Shown: positions 38,696 through 47,895 of the stretch, piece by piece
Position numbering within the stretch: position 1 is the stretch's first letter
Layout: every line of letters starts with the position of its first letter
Origin: Gulbenkiania mobilis
GTDB taxonomy: Bacteria; Pseudomonadota; Gammaproteobacteria; Burkholderiales; Chromobacteriaceae
Direction: 5' to 3'
DNA length: 64,000 bases
NCBI GenBank assembly: GCA_004346645.1
Contig: SMDA01000008.1
Coordinates: 1-64,000 of the forward strand
Program-made: the position numbers and the translations under genes
The notes under the pieces: generated by a model
What the model was told of the DNA's origin: nothing
The model's input: only the letters and a program-made list of their open reading frames with translations
The model's database searches: none

Positions 38696-40330
38696 ATGGC
38701 AACACAAAAAGGATAGGGGCTGCGCGCCAAACTGTCGGCGGCATTCGTTCTGGTCAGTCTGCTGATCGTGGCGTTCTACGCCTTCGAGGCGTACCGGCTG
38801 GTGGTGGAGTCGGAAATGAAGGGTGTAGACCAGAAGCTGCTGACCGCCGCACATGCCACGCAGCGGATGGTGGGGGAGGGGTTCCATGACCGGCTGGCGG
38901 CGGATGATCCGAACAAGCTGTCCACCACCCGTCGCCTGACCGCTTTCGTTCACGATTCCGGCCTGGCGTATGTGTACTCCACCATCGCACGCGACGGCAA
39001 GGTGCTCTACACCGCCTCCTCGGCCAGCCCGGAGGAGGTGAAGTCCGGCCATTACGAGAACTGGTATCTCACCGAGTACAAGGAAGTGCCCAGCGGTCTT
39101 GCGGCCGCGCTGCGCGACCGTACGGTGCACTTCGAGGAGTACAAAGGAGAGTATGGCCTGTTCCGCTCGGTGTTCGTGCCCTTTCAGTCCGTCACCGGGC
39201 AGGTGTACGTGATTGGCGTTGACATCTCGCTGGAGCAGGTGGATGCCGCGCGTCAGCGGGTACTGTGGCAGACGCTGGGTTTTGGCGTGCTGCTCCTGGT
39301 GGTGTCGCAACTGGTTGCTGCTTTCGTGGCCGCCCGCATCGTACGCCCGGTCAACGACCTCAACGGCGCGCTGCAGCGTCTGGCAGGGGGAGACTGGAAC
39401 CTGACGCGCACGCTGCCGGTCACCACCGACGATGAAGTGGGCCGCATCGCGGCGTCGTTCAATACCTTCATGGGTGCCCTGCGCGAGCGTCTGCTGGAGG
39501 TGCAGCGCGAATCCACTTCGGTGGAGCAAGTATCGCAGCATCTGAACACCCTGGTAGGCGGGGTGGTCGAACGTTCACGTGCCCAGGCCGAGGACGTGCG
39601 CGAAAGCGCTGCCGCCGTGGAAGAGATGGCGGTCAGCATCGCGCATGTATCGGATGTGTCCAACGATGCCAGCCAGCTGATGTCGTCGTTCGAGGATCGC
39701 ACCCAGGCCACGGTGGAGCTGATCGAACAGGCCGTGGGCGGCATGCACGACGTGCAGAAGGAAGTGACCGAGCTGGCCGGCAAGCTCGACGAGCTGGACA
39801 GCCGCGCCAATGCCATCAACAAGATCGTGGCCGTTATCAAGGACATTGCCGATCAGACCAACCTGCTGGCGCTGAATGCTGCCATCGAGGCGGCCCGGGC
39901 CGGCGAGCAGGGGCGTGGTTTTGCCGTGGTGGCGGACGAAGTGCGCAAGCTGTCCGAGCGCACTGCCAACGCCACGGTGGAGATCGGCGGCATGGTCAAC
40001 TCCATTCAGGCCGATTCGGCCCATGCCACCAGCAGCATGCGCGAGGCAGTGGAGCATGTGGACGGTAGCGTGTCGCGCGCGGCCGAGGCGCAGGACACCC
40101 TGCGCGGCTTCATCACCCAGATCGAGGGCATCGTGCAGCGGATGAGCGACATCTCGGATGCGGTGCGCGAGCAGGCCAGCGCTTCCCAGCACTTGGCCGG
40201 TAATGTGGAGTCGGTCAGCCGCACCGCCGACAGCAACCGCATCGCTGCCGAGGAGTCGCTGCAGGGCGTGGCCAGCCTGGAAGAAAAAGCGACGGCGTTG
40301 GGCGGTGTGGTGCGCCAGTTCACGCTGTGA
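38696..40330 (+). pseudogene. Methyl-accepting chemotaxis protein gene with an amber codon at codon 7
   Basis: From ATG at 38696, with a GGAAAG ribosome site, the frame reads MATQKG, then TAG (38714-38716), then [18 protein letters not shown] and on through a full chemoreceptor (544 codons). The receptor part has a first membrane helix, a periplasmic Cache-type domain (about 40-175), a second membrane helix, HAMP, and the cytoplasmic hairpin [20 protein letters not shown]. The stop replaces what is probably Trp (TGG). Translation might instead begin at CTG 38720, 6 nt after AAGGA, or at GTG 38768, which would lose half the first helix. It is a pseudogene unless one of these, or suppression, is used. 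Confidence 0.75.
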
Positions 40331-40383
40331 TCGCAGCGGCCAGCCCGCACAAGGTTGGCCGAAACCTACGGATGGCATGAAAA

Positions 40384-40407
40384 AAGCCGGGCATCAGCCC
40401 GGCTTTG
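40384..40407. terminator. Bidirectional terminator between chemoreceptor and parvulin genes
   Basis: AAAGCCGGGC (40384-40393), ATCA, GCCCGGCTTT (40398-40407), with an A run to the left. It follows an uptake-like word at 40353-40363. Confidence 0.88.
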
Positions 40408-40425
40408 TCATGGATGCAGCAAGGC

Positions 40426-41160
40426 TCAGGCCATCGGCATGGTGTAGCCTTCGATTTTGGCATTGGCCACCAGTTCGCTCAGGTAGCGGTGCATCGCCTG
40501 ACGGCCAGCCATGTCGTTGAGGTACTGGGCCAGACGGTCCTTGATGTCCTCGAAGGCTACCTTGCCGCCTTGCTGACGCTCCTTCACCTGAATGATGTGG
40601 TAGCCAAACTGGGTTTGAACCAGTTGCGGCGCGATCTGGCCAGGCTCGGTGGAAAACACGGCCTGTTCGAACTCCGGTACCATCTGGCCGCGACCGAACT
40701 GGCCCAGGTCGCCACCGTTGCGGCCGGACGGGCAGGTGGAGTGCTCGCGCGCCAGATCCGCAAAACGTTCCGGGTTGGCCTGTACTTCGGCCAGCACGCC
40801 TTCGGCCTTGGCCTTGGCCAGCATGCCCGACAATTCGTCGCCTGCGCCCAGCGGGAATAGGATGTGGCTGGCCACGGCGTTCTCGCCTTGGGAGAACTGT
40901 TCCGGGTACTGCTCGTAGAACGCCAGGCAGGTGGCTTCATCCACCGGCGTGAACTCCAGCGAGCGGTCCAGCAGGGCGCCGATGGCTTCGCCTTCATTGC
41001 TGGTGTCGATCCCTTCCTCGGCGGCCTTTTGCAGCAGCAGGCGGTGCAGCACCAGCTGCTGGATGGCCGCTTCACGCGGATTCGGGGCGTCGGCGAAGTT
41101 GGCTTCTTCGGCCTGGATCATCGCGTCGGTGATCTCGACGCCGTTCACGGTAATGGTCAT
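40426..41160 (-). CDS. Parvulin-type peptidyl-prolyl cis-trans isomerase
   Basis: The 244-aa protein has an N-terminal helical part and a rotamase domain at about residues 110-205: ASHILFPLG, FADLAREHSTCPSGRNGGDLG, GQMVPEFEQAVFS, TQFGYHIIQV. These are the parvulin core motifs. No signal peptide is visible, so it is probably cytoplasmic, similar to NifM-like/PpiC-type proteins. The start at 41160 has AGGA upstream; the longer frame to 41280 is not needed. Confidence 0.9.
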   Translation of the reverse strand: MTITVNGVEITDAMIQAEEANFADAPNPREAAIQQLVLHRLLLQKAAEEGIDTSNEGEAIGALLDRSLEFTPVDEATCLAFYEQYPEQFSQGENAVASHILFPLGAGDELSGMLAKAKAEGVLAEVQANPERFADLAREHSTCPSGRNGGDLGQFGRGQMVPEFEQAVFSTEPGQIAPQLVQTQFGYHIIQVKERQQGGKVAFEDIKDRLAQYLNDMAGRQAMHRYLSELVANAKIEGYTMPMA

Positions 41161-41429
41161 GGAAGGTTCCTGTAGGTCGTTGCCACCCGGCAGGACCGGG
41201 GGCGGGCGGCCGGCAGATGGGCCGTGCCGGAATCGTAGTCCCCGGCTGAGCCGGGACTGGGCGGGCGGCGGCCCGGTCAAGGTGGGCGGCCGCAGTTTCC
41301 TTCATGGTGGGGCTGAACGCCGTAAATTGAAAGAGGCCGCATTCTACCCCATGTGTCTGGGCCGCGTGCGGCCGGCACTGGGCTTGCCGGAGAACCGGCA
41401 CCGCAACAACAACTACAACAGGAGCCGTC

Positions 41430-41837
41430 ATGCACCGTGTATCGCTCAGCATCCGTGAGGACGAAGTGGAACTGTCCGCTATCCGGGCTCAAGGCGCAGG
41501 TGGGCAGAACGTCAACAAGGTTTCTTCTGCCATTCACCTGCGCTTTGACGTTGCGGCCTCGTCGCTGCCGGCGGAGGTGAAGGCCCGTCTCCTTGCCTTG
41601 GGCGACCAGCGCATCACCCGTGAGGGCGTGGTCGTCATCAAGGCGCAGCAGTACCGCACCCAGGAGCAGAACCGGGCCGATGCACTGGCCCGCCTGCAGG
41701 CGCTGGTGGACGCGGCTGCGCACGTGCCCAAGCTGCGCAAGCCCACACAGCCCAGCCGGGCCGCGCGCCGCCGCCGGCTGGAAGACAAGGCAAGCCGCAG
41801 CGCCGTCAAGGCCGGGCGGGGCCGGGTGGACTATTGA
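41430..41837 (+). CDS. arfB: Alternative ribosome-rescue factor ArfB
   Basis: Peptidyl-tRNA hydrolase that frees stalled ribosomes. The 135-aa protein carries GGQ at residues 24-26 in RAQGAGGQNVNKVSSAIHLRFD and ends with a basic tail (SRAARRRRLEDKASRSAVKAG) that enters the empty mRNA channel. Size and layout match E. coli YaeJ, not full-length release factors. Confidence 0.95.
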   Translation: MHRVSLSIREDEVELSAIRAQGAGGQNVNKVSSAIHLRFDVAASSLPAEVKARLLALGDQRITREGVVVIKAQQYRTQEQNRADALARLQALVDAAAHVPKLRKPTQPSRAARRRRLEDKASRSAVKAGRGRVDY

Positions 41838-42500
41838 CGTACCGGCCCTCCTGTGTTGCACGCGCTCCGGCAAACCGGGGCGTTTTTACATAAATGAACT
41901 GTTAATGTTCAAATAGCGACATATAGGGATGTCCCGGGCTACCCCTCTGGCGTTTGTGCTGCCATTCTTTTCGGTTTCGCGCGACTGCGCACGCCTTCAG
42001 GGCTCGCAAGAGGCCCGCGCAGCGCGCCTACCGATTGATCAAACCAGGGACTCACTATGGAACATCTTGAACATGATGCGGACGCCCCCCGGCTGAGGCG
42101 GTCGCTCAAAGCGCGGCATCTGTCGATGATCGCCATCGGCGGCTCGATCGGCACTGGCCTGTTTCTCGCCTCGGGCGCCACTGTTGCCACCGCTGGCCCC
42201 GGCAGCGCTCTGCTCGCCTATGGCCTGGTGGGGCTGATGGTCTACTTTCTGATGACCAGCTTGGGCGAAATGGCGGCCTACATGCCGGTTTCCGGCTCCT
42301 TCCAGGTCTACGGTTCCCGTTTCGTGGACCCTGCGTTCGGTTTCGCGCTGGGCTGGAACTACTGGTACAACTGGGCTATCACCATCGCCGTAGAGCTGGC
42401 CGCCGCCGCCATCGTGATGCACTACTGGTATCCGGCGGTGCCTGGCGTGGTGTGGAGTGCCGCTTTCCTGTTGCTGATCCTGGCGCTTAACTATTTTTCG

Positions 42501-42650
42501 TTGACATCCTCCCCCGCCTAAAGTCGGGGGATTCCTACGGCGCTCACCCCGGCATCGAGCCGGAATGAGTCGCTTCGGTGGGTTCCTGCTGCTGGCGGCA
42601 TTACTGCACCGCTCACTTCACAGGCGCAACGGGCGTGTCCCGCCCTGAGA
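42501..42650 (-). ncRNA. Predicted omega RNA of the TnpB element
   Basis: In IS605-type elements the TnpB guide RNA overlaps the 3' end of tnpB and runs through the RE into flanking DNA. Here the scaffold would end with the hairpin at 42511-42530 and then GGATGTCAA, and the guide would begin CGAAAAATAGTTAAGC, which is lysP sequence. The 5' limit is a guess. Confidence 0.35.
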
Positions 42651-43765
42651 ATGTTGATCGCGCCGACCAGATCGGCGTTTTCCTCGAAGCCGCATTCGAC
42701 GCACAGAAACCGGGCCTGCGTCTGGCGGTTGTCCGCCGACACATGGCCGCAGGCCGGGCACGTCCGCGACGTGTTCTGCGGCGGCACGACGATGAGATGT
42801 CCGCCGGCCCATGCCAGCTTGTAGTCCAGTTGTCGGCGGAACTCGAACCAGCCTTGGTCGAGGATGGCTTTGTTCAGGCCGGACTTGGCCCGAACGTGCT
42901 TTCCCGGCTGCTCGGTGGTGCCTGCCGCCGACCTGGACATGTTTCGCACCTGCAAGTCCTCGATGCACACCATCGCGTGGTTTTGGCTGATCGTGGTCGT
43001 GGCCTTGTGCAGGAAGTCGCGGCGGGCGTTGCCGATACGGGCGTGAATCTTCTGGACGCGGGCTTTCGCCTTCTTCCAGTTGTTGCTGAACTTCGTTTTG
43101 CGGCTCATCGCCTGCTGCGCACGGCGCAAGCGGTCTTCGTGCCGCTTGAAGCTGTTGAGCGGTACGTAGAACGTGCCGTCCGAGAGCGTGGCGAAGCGGA
43201 TCACGCCCATGTCGATGCCCACTGCTGTGGTGGCCTGCGGCACGGGCTGCTCAACTTCGCGCTCGGTCTGGATGCTTACGAACCACCTGCCGCAAGACTG
43301 GCTCACGGTGACATTTCTGACTGTGCCCAGCACCTCGCGACTATTGCGGTAACGCAGCCAGCCGAGCTTTGGCAGGAAGATACGGCTGTTGCCCTGATCG
43401 AGCTTGATCTGTTTCGGGTCGGGATAGCGGAAGCTGTCGTGTTGACCCTTCTTCTTGAAGCGCGGGAAGTCGGCCCGCTTGGCGAAGAAGTTGGCGTAAG
43501 CGCGCTCCAGATCCTTGAGCGTTTGTTGCAGCGGATGCACAGGCGCATCGGCCAGCCACGGCGTTTCAGGCCCATTGCGCCACTCGGTGAGCAGCTTGCA
43601 CAGGCCGGCGTAACCGAGCTTCTTCTCACCGCGCTCGTAGCGTTCCTTCTGCAACGCCAGCGCCCTGTTGAAGACGAAGCGGCACGACCCGGCAAAGCGG
43701 CGCATCTGGCGCTGCTGTTCGCCGCTCGGCATCAGTTCGTATTTGAAGGCTTGCAGACGTTGCAT
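42518..43765 (-). CDS. tnpB: TnpB, RNA-guided nuclease of IS605-type element
   Basis: The 415-aa OrfB/TnpB has an intact RuvC active site: Asp185 in AVGIDMGV, Glu269 in MVCIEDLQ, and Asp365 in ENADLVGAINI. A zinc ribbon has Cys336, Cys339, Cys355 and Cys358. An N-terminal helix-turn-helix region (RRFAGSCRFVFNRAL) is present. All key residues are kept, so the protein is probably active. TnpB proteins cut DNA next to a target-adjacent motif using an omega RNA and help keep the element after excision. Confidence 0.95.
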   Translation of the reverse strand: MQRLQAFKYELMPSGEQQRQMRRFAGSCRFVFNRALALQKERYERGEKKLGYAGLCKLLTEWRNGPETPWLADAPVHPLQQTLKDLERAYANFFAKRADFPRFKKKGQHDSFRYPDPKQIKLDQGNSRIFLPKLGWLRYRNSREVLGTVRNVTVSQSCGRWFVSIQTEREVEQPVPQATTAVGIDMGVIRFATLSDGTFYVPLNSFKRHEDRLRRAQQAMSRKTKFSNNWKKAKARVQKIHARIGNARRDFLHKATTTISQNHAMVCIEDLQVRNMSRSAAGTTEQPGKHVRAKSGLNKAILDQGWFEFRRQLDYKLAWAGGHLIVVPPQNTSRTCPACGHVSADNRQTQARFLCVECGFEENADLVGAINILRAGHARCACEVSGAVMPPAAGTHRSDSFRLDAGVSAVGIPRL

Positions 43766-43788
43766 GGGCGAAATGATACGCTTGGCCT

Positions 43789-44205
43789 ATGAGCAACGAC
43801 AACGATATTCGGCGCGGTCGGCACTGCGTCTTTCTGATGCACGTGCATTTGGTCTTCGTGACCAAATACCGGCGCGAAGTGTTTACCAAGGAAATCCTCG
43901 ACGACCTGCGTAACATCTTCTCCAGCGTCTGCGCCGACTTCGAGGCGGAACTGGTGGAGTTCGACGGTGAGGACGATCACGTCCACCTGCTGGTGAACTA
44001 CCCGCCCAAGGTCGCCGTCTCGGCGCTGGTGAACAGCCTGAAGGGCGTGTCCAGCCGCATGATCCGCAAAAAGAACTACCCGAGCATCCGCAAGAAGCTG
44101 TGGGGCGGTGCCCTGTGGTCGCCGTCCTACTTCGCTGGCAGTTGCGGCGGTGCACCCATCGAGATCATCCGCCAGTACATCGAACAGCAGCAGACGCCAC
44201 ACTGA
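43789..44205 (+). CDS. tnpA: TnpA, Y1 (HUH) transposase of IS605-type element
   Basis: The 138-aa IS200-type transposase has the HUH motif as His64-Val-His66 in EDDHVHLLVNYPP and the catalytic Tyr130 in IEIIRQYIEQQ. It excises and inserts single-stranded element DNA at replication forks. Start is 23 bp from the tnpB start on the other strand, so the two share a small divergent promoter region. Complete and apparently functional. Confidence 0.95.
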   Translation: MSNDNDIRRGRHCVFLMHVHLVFVTKYRREVFTKEILDDLRNIFSSVCADFEAELVEFDGEDDHVHLLVNYPPKVAVSALVNSLKGVSSRMIRKKNYPSIRKKLWGGALWSPSYFAGSCGGAPIEIIRQYIEQQQTPH

Positions 44206-45370
44206 CCGCCCAAAGGACGCCTACGGCGTCCGCGCTATCCTTCCCCGGCCTGAAGGCCGAGGCTTGCCGCGCACCAGGTCAAAGGCTTCGGCGAGGCGGA
44301 GTACTGGTGCTCCATCCTCAAGGTGATTACTATCATCGCCTTCATCGTCACCGGCGTGCTGATGATCTTCGGCATCATGAGCGAGCCTGCCGCGCACGAT
44401 TTTCATCCCGGGTTGGGTGTGTTCCATACTGGTGAGGCACCGTTCGTCGGAGGACTGCCGGCCTTCATCGGCGTGGCCATGATCGTGGGCTTTTCCTTTC
44501 AGGGCACCGAACTGATCGGCGTGGCCGCCGGCGAGTCCAGCAACCCTGGCGAGACCATTCCGCGGGCGGTGCGCCAGATCTTCTGGCGCATCCTGATGTT
44601 CTACGCGCTGTCCATCCTGGTGATCGGCCTCATCCTGCCGTACAACGATCCCTCGCTGCTCAAGAACGGTATGGAGGATGTCGGCGCCAGCCCGTTCACG
44701 CTGGTGTTCAAGCGGGCCGGGCTGGCCTTTGCCGCCAGCCTGATGAACGCAGTGATCCTGTCGGCGATCCTCTCGGCGGGCAACTCGGGCATGTATGCCT
44801 CCACTCGCATGCTGTACACGCTGGCCCGGAACGGCATGGCTCCCTCGGTCTTTGCGCGGCTTTCGGCCAACGGTGTGCCCCGCAACGCGCTCTACGCCAC
44901 CACCGTGATTGCCGGCCTGTGCTTTCTGACCTCGCTTGCCGACAACAATGCGGTGTACCTGTGGCTGCTCAACTCCTCGGGCATGACCGGGTTCATCGCC
45001 TGGCTGGGCATTGCCATCTGCCATTACCGCTTCCGTCGCGCCTATCTGCACCAAGGCTACACCCTCGATGACCTGCACTACCGGGCACGCTGGTTCCCGT
45101 TGGGGCCGTTGCTCGCCTTCGCGCTGTGCATGGTGATCATGCTGGGGCAGAACTATGCTGCCTTCACCAGTGCCAAGGTGGACTGGAACGCCGTGGTGGC
45201 TACCTACATCGGCATTCCGCTCTTTCTGCTTCTGTGGCTGGGCTACAAGTACCGGCACGGTACCCGTCTGGTGCCGCTCCACGCGATCGAACTGGCCGAT
45301 TACCATCCCCATCTCGGGCGACGCGACGCCTGACTCCGGCCGGCTCAACAGCCGGCCTGCCTTGCGGTAA

Positions 45371-45396
45371 GCTCCGGAACATTCCCGTTCCGGAGC
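45371..45396 (+). promoter_or_regulatory. Hairpin covering the ribosome site of the potassium-channel gene
   Basis: GCTCCGGAAC (45371-45380), ATTCCC, GTTCCGGAGC (45387-45396) is a perfect 10-bp stem whose right arm contains the GGAG ribosome-binding sequence 6 nt before the ATG. Folding would hide the site and limit translation. A second stem, GCCGGCT-CAAC-AGCCGGC (45339-45356), may end the lysP transcript. Confidence 0.5.
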
Positions 45397-45401
45397 CCTG
45401 C

Positions 45402-46274
45402 ATGACCTCTGCCTCAATGAAGCCCCAGTACGGCTGGCGGCGCACACTCTACGAAATCATCTTCGAATCCGACACCCTGGCGGGCAAGGTGTTCGACCTG
45501 ATCCTGCTGGTAGTCATCCTCACTTCGGTGGCGGCGGTGATGCTGGAGAGCGTGGAGAGCATCCGTGCCCGCTACGGTGCCAGCCTCAACGTGTTCGACT
45601 GGGTCGTGACGGTGCTCTTCACTGTGGAGTACGTGCTGCGCCTGCTGTGCGTGAACCGGCCGCTGCGTTACGCCACCAGTTTCTTCGGCATCATTGATCT
45701 GCTGGCTGTCATTCCGCTCTATCTGGGGCTGGTATTCCCTGCCGGGCGCGTGCTGGTGGACATCCGTATCCTGCGGCTACTTCGGCTGTTCCGCATTCTC
45801 AAGCTCACCCGCTACATGGGCGAGGCCGATGCGCTCAAGCGCGCCCTGGTAGCCAGCCGACGCAAGATCACCGTGTTCCTGGTGGCGGTGCTGTCTCTGG
45901 TCGTGATCCTGGGTACGCTGATGTACGTGGTCGAAGGCCCCGAGAACGGTTATACCAGCATTCCTGTGAGCATCTACTGGGCGATCGTGACGCTCACTAC
46001 CGTCGGTTTTGGCGATATCACGCCCAAGACAGCGGTTGGGCAAGCGCTCGCCAGCCTTGCGATGATCACCGGCTACGCCATCATTGCGGTGCCCACCGGC
46101 ATCGTCACCGCCGAGATCAGCCGCACCCGCACCCGGGAAGACGGGCCCGAACCACTGCTGGAGCCGGTGGGCCAAGCCCGCGCCTGTCCGCGCTGCCTGA
46201 AGGGGGGGCACACGGCCGATGCGCGTTTCTGCAAGCACTGCGGCGCCGCGCTCGGCCCGCATCGTGCGCACTGA
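45402..46274 (+). CDS. Voltage-gated potassium channel subunit with C-terminal zinc ribbon
   Basis: The 290-aa protein has six membrane segments: a voltage-sensor domain whose S4 carries repeated arginines (RILRLLRLFRILKLTRYM, about 125-142), then a pore with TLTTVGFGDITP as selectivity filter near residue 200. The cytoplasmic tail ends in CPRCLKGGHTADARFCKHCG, a four-Cys zinc-ribbon-like motif not usual for Kv-type bacterial channels. It could sense metal or redox state, or mediate assembly. Confidence 0.9.
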   Translation: MTSASMKPQYGWRRTLYEIIFESDTLAGKVFDLILLVVILTSVAAVMLESVESIRARYGASLNVFDWVVTVLFTVEYVLRLLCVNRPLRYATSFFGIIDLLAVIPLYLGLVFPAGRVLVDIRILRLLRLFRILKLTRYMGEADALKRALVASRRKITVFLVAVLSLVVILGTLMYVVEGPENGYTSIPVSIYWAIVTLTTVGFGDITPKTAVGQALASLAMITGYAIIAVPTGIVTAEISRTRTREDGPEPLLEPVGQARACPRCLKGGHTADARFCKHCGAALGPHRAH

Positions 46275-46331
46275 CGGCTTCGGGCCTGCATGGTCCTGCC
46301 AGAAACCCGACCTTTTTGGAAAAGACACGCC

Positions 46332-47099
46332 ATGCTGACCCGTGCCCAGCTTGCTGCCCGCGCCGACGCCTTGTGGCAGGCGCGACCGACTGCCGGCCCG
46401 ACGTTGGCCGAAGAGGTGTTGCAAAGCCGGATAGCCCGACTGCCGGAGCTTGCCCGACGCTACCTGTGTACGAGCCTGGGGATGGACCGGCCGCTGCCTT
46501 CCGCAGTCCGGCTGGCAATGCACGGGCAGATTCGCCTGGGGCGCTGGTGCCCGTTCGTGGGCGAAGAGGTGCTCACGATGTCAGGCGCACTGTTCTGGCA
46601 TGCGCGTACCCATTACTACGGCTTTCCGGTATTGGGCTATGACAGCTTCAGTGATGGGGTTGGAGCGTTGGACTGGCGGCTCCTGGGGATGTTGCCACTG
46701 GCGCGGGCAGACGGCCCGGACGTGGCGCGCTCGGCAGCGGGACGCGCTGCGGCGGAGGCAGTCTGGCTGCCCTCGCGGCTGGCAGATCCAGCCGTGCAAT
46801 GGGCGCAAACGGAGGAGGGAGCGCTTCTGGTCAGGCTCCCGGCGGGCGCGGACATCGTGCCGCTGCGTCTGGTGCTGGATGAGGAAGCGCGCTTGCGCGA
46901 GGTGAGCATGATGCGATGGGGCAATCCGGAAGGAGGCGCCTTCGGCTGGCATCCCTTCGGAGGCCGGGTTACGGCCTGGGAGCGCTTTGGCGGCATCCGG
47001 TTGCCGTCACGACTGGAAGTGGGGTGGCTGGAAGCGGACGGCACCCTGGGGGCGGGCGCGTTCTTCCGGGTGACGATTGACGATGCGGTGTTTGGCTGA
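46332..47099 (+). CDS. Conserved hypothetical protein (DUF6544/DUF6920-like)
   Basis: The 255-aa protein lacks a signal peptide. It has RRYLCTSLG near residue 43, MHGQIRLGRWCPFVGEEV and LFWHARTHYYGFPVLGYDSF, which resemble a widespread family of unknown function. A later WHPFGGRVTAWERFGGIRLPS fits the same family. No catalytic motif is recognised. A 9-bp core of the uptake-like word is in the gene at 46404. Confidence 0.7.
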   Translation: MLTRAQLAARADALWQARPTAGPTLAEEVLQSRIARLPELARRYLCTSLGMDRPLPSAVRLAMHGQIRLGRWCPFVGEEVLTMSGALFWHARTHYYGFPVLGYDSFSDGVGALDWRLLGMLPLARADGPDVARSAAGRAAAEAVWLPSRLADPAVQWAQTEEGALLVRLPAGADIVPLRLVLDEEARLREVSMMRWGNPEGGAFGWHPFGGRVTAWERFGGIRLPSRLEVGWLEADGTLGAGAFFRVTIDDAVFG

Positions 47100-47116
47100 A
47101 GCCCCGCTGTGCGGGC

Positions 47117-47302
47117 TCAACGCACCGCGGCGATGTAGGCTTCGGCCGGATAGATGGCGCTGTCCAGGCCATGCGACGAGCGGAACGTCACCAGAAAGCG
47201 GCGGCCGGCAGCTTGGATCGCTTCGACAAACAGGGGAACGGGCTGGCCGTCGATCCGGTGGTCCACAATACGGTCACCGGGCATGAGAAACTTGACTTGC
47301 AT
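47117..47302 (-). CDS. Small conserved-looking protein downstream of infA
   Basis: The 61-aa protein reads MQVKFLMPGDRIVDHRIDGQ and continues with a beta-rich pattern resembling a small barrel. AGGAGG lies 7 nt before the ATG at 47302 and decides the start. It begins 46 bp after the IF-1 gene, so it is probably co-transcribed. Family not recognised. Confidence 0.68.
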   Translation of the reverse strand: MQVKFLMPGDRIVDHRIDGQPVPLFVEAIQAAGRRFLVTFRSSHGLDSAIYPAEAYIAAVR

Positions 47303-47348
47303 GAATGTGCCTCCTAAAGGCAGGCGCGCAGGGGTCCCCCTGCACACC

Positions 47349-47606
47349 TCAACGACGCGGGTTCGGCCGCGGGCCGCCCACGTGGGGGGTAGGGTGGCGG
47401 TAATTGATCCGCCCTTTGGTCAGGTCGTACGGGGACATTTCCACGGTGACGCGGTCGCCCAGCAGCACGCGGATGCGGTGCATGCGGATCTTGCCCGAAC
47501 CATACGCCAGGATTTCGATGCCGTTGTCCAGCTTCACGCGATAACGCGACTCGGGAAGCATTTCGGTCACGACACCTTCCAGTTCAACCATGTCGGATTT
47601 GGACAT
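47349..47606 (-). CDS. infA: Translation initiation factor IF-1, divergent second-type copy
   Basis: The 85-aa S1/OB-fold protein matches IF-1 along its length: [54 protein letters not shown]. It adds a basic, Pro-rich tail ([14 protein letters not shown]) that standard IF-1 of about 72 aa lacks. Many betaproteobacteria have such a second infA away from the ribosomal operon. Start at 47606 (MSKSDM). Its promoter lies about 230 bp upstream, giving a long leader. Confidence 0.9.
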   Translation of the reverse strand: MSKSDMVELEGVVTEMLPESRYRVKLDNGIEILAYGSGKIRMHRIRVLLGDRVTVEMSPYDLTKGRINYRHPTPHVGGPRPNPRR

Positions 47607-47837
47607 TTTTCTGCCTTTCTGATGTAAACGCGATACGCCGACGTACCCGGAAGGGCAGGCCGGCCGTGTAAGCCAACACGAGGGTCTTGCAAACGGGGCA
47701 AGAAGCGGGCGCAAGCCGGCTTCCGGGCGGAAGGCTCTCGAAATGGCGCTAACCGTGGAGGGAAAAGTGCTCCTGAAGGAAGGGGAGCACGTAGCGCGCC
47801 ACCGGGACTGGCGGCGCATCGCAACGGCAATACGCCG

Positions 47838-47866
47838 ATATTAACAAATTATTCTTTGTTTTTCAA
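47838..47866 (-). promoter_or_regulatory. Sigma-70 promoter of infA
   Basis: On the minus strand, TTGAAA (47866-47861), 17 bp, TAATAT (47843-47838), in an AT-rich block. The start codon is about 230 bp away, so the mRNA would carry a long leader. Confidence 0.7.
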
Positions 47867-47895
47867 TTGTTTCGAGCTATTGCCCGACAGGGCCT

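Larger units (their letters stand above)
42501..44277. mobile_element. IS200/IS605-family insertion sequence with tnpA and tnpB
   Basis: A 1,777-bp element bounded by the broken lysP codons. At the left end a hairpin pairs CCCCCG (42511-42516) with CGGGGG (42525-42530); near the right end a GC-rich imperfect hairpin lies at about 44239-44262. tnpA and tnpB diverge from the middle, the IS605 arrangement. There is no target-site duplication, as expected for single-strand transposition. Because tnpB reads leftward, its downstream (RE) end is at 42501. Confidence 0.93.
42057..45333 (+). pseudogene. lysP: lysP, lysine-specific permease, interrupted by an IS605-type element
   Basis: The two parts, 42057-42500 (148 codons) and 44278-45333 (351 codons plus stop), join in frame into a 499-residue APC-family permease that follows E. 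coli LysP closely. Part 1 has ARHLSMIAIGGSIGTGLFLA and GFALGWNYWYNWAITIAVE. Part 2 resumes at VKGFGEAEYW and includes VGFSFQGTELIGVAAGES and LSAGNSGMYASTRMLYTLA. As it stands the first part ends a few codons into the insertion, so no full transporter can be made. No other damage is visible, so the insertion looks recent. Confidence 0.92.
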
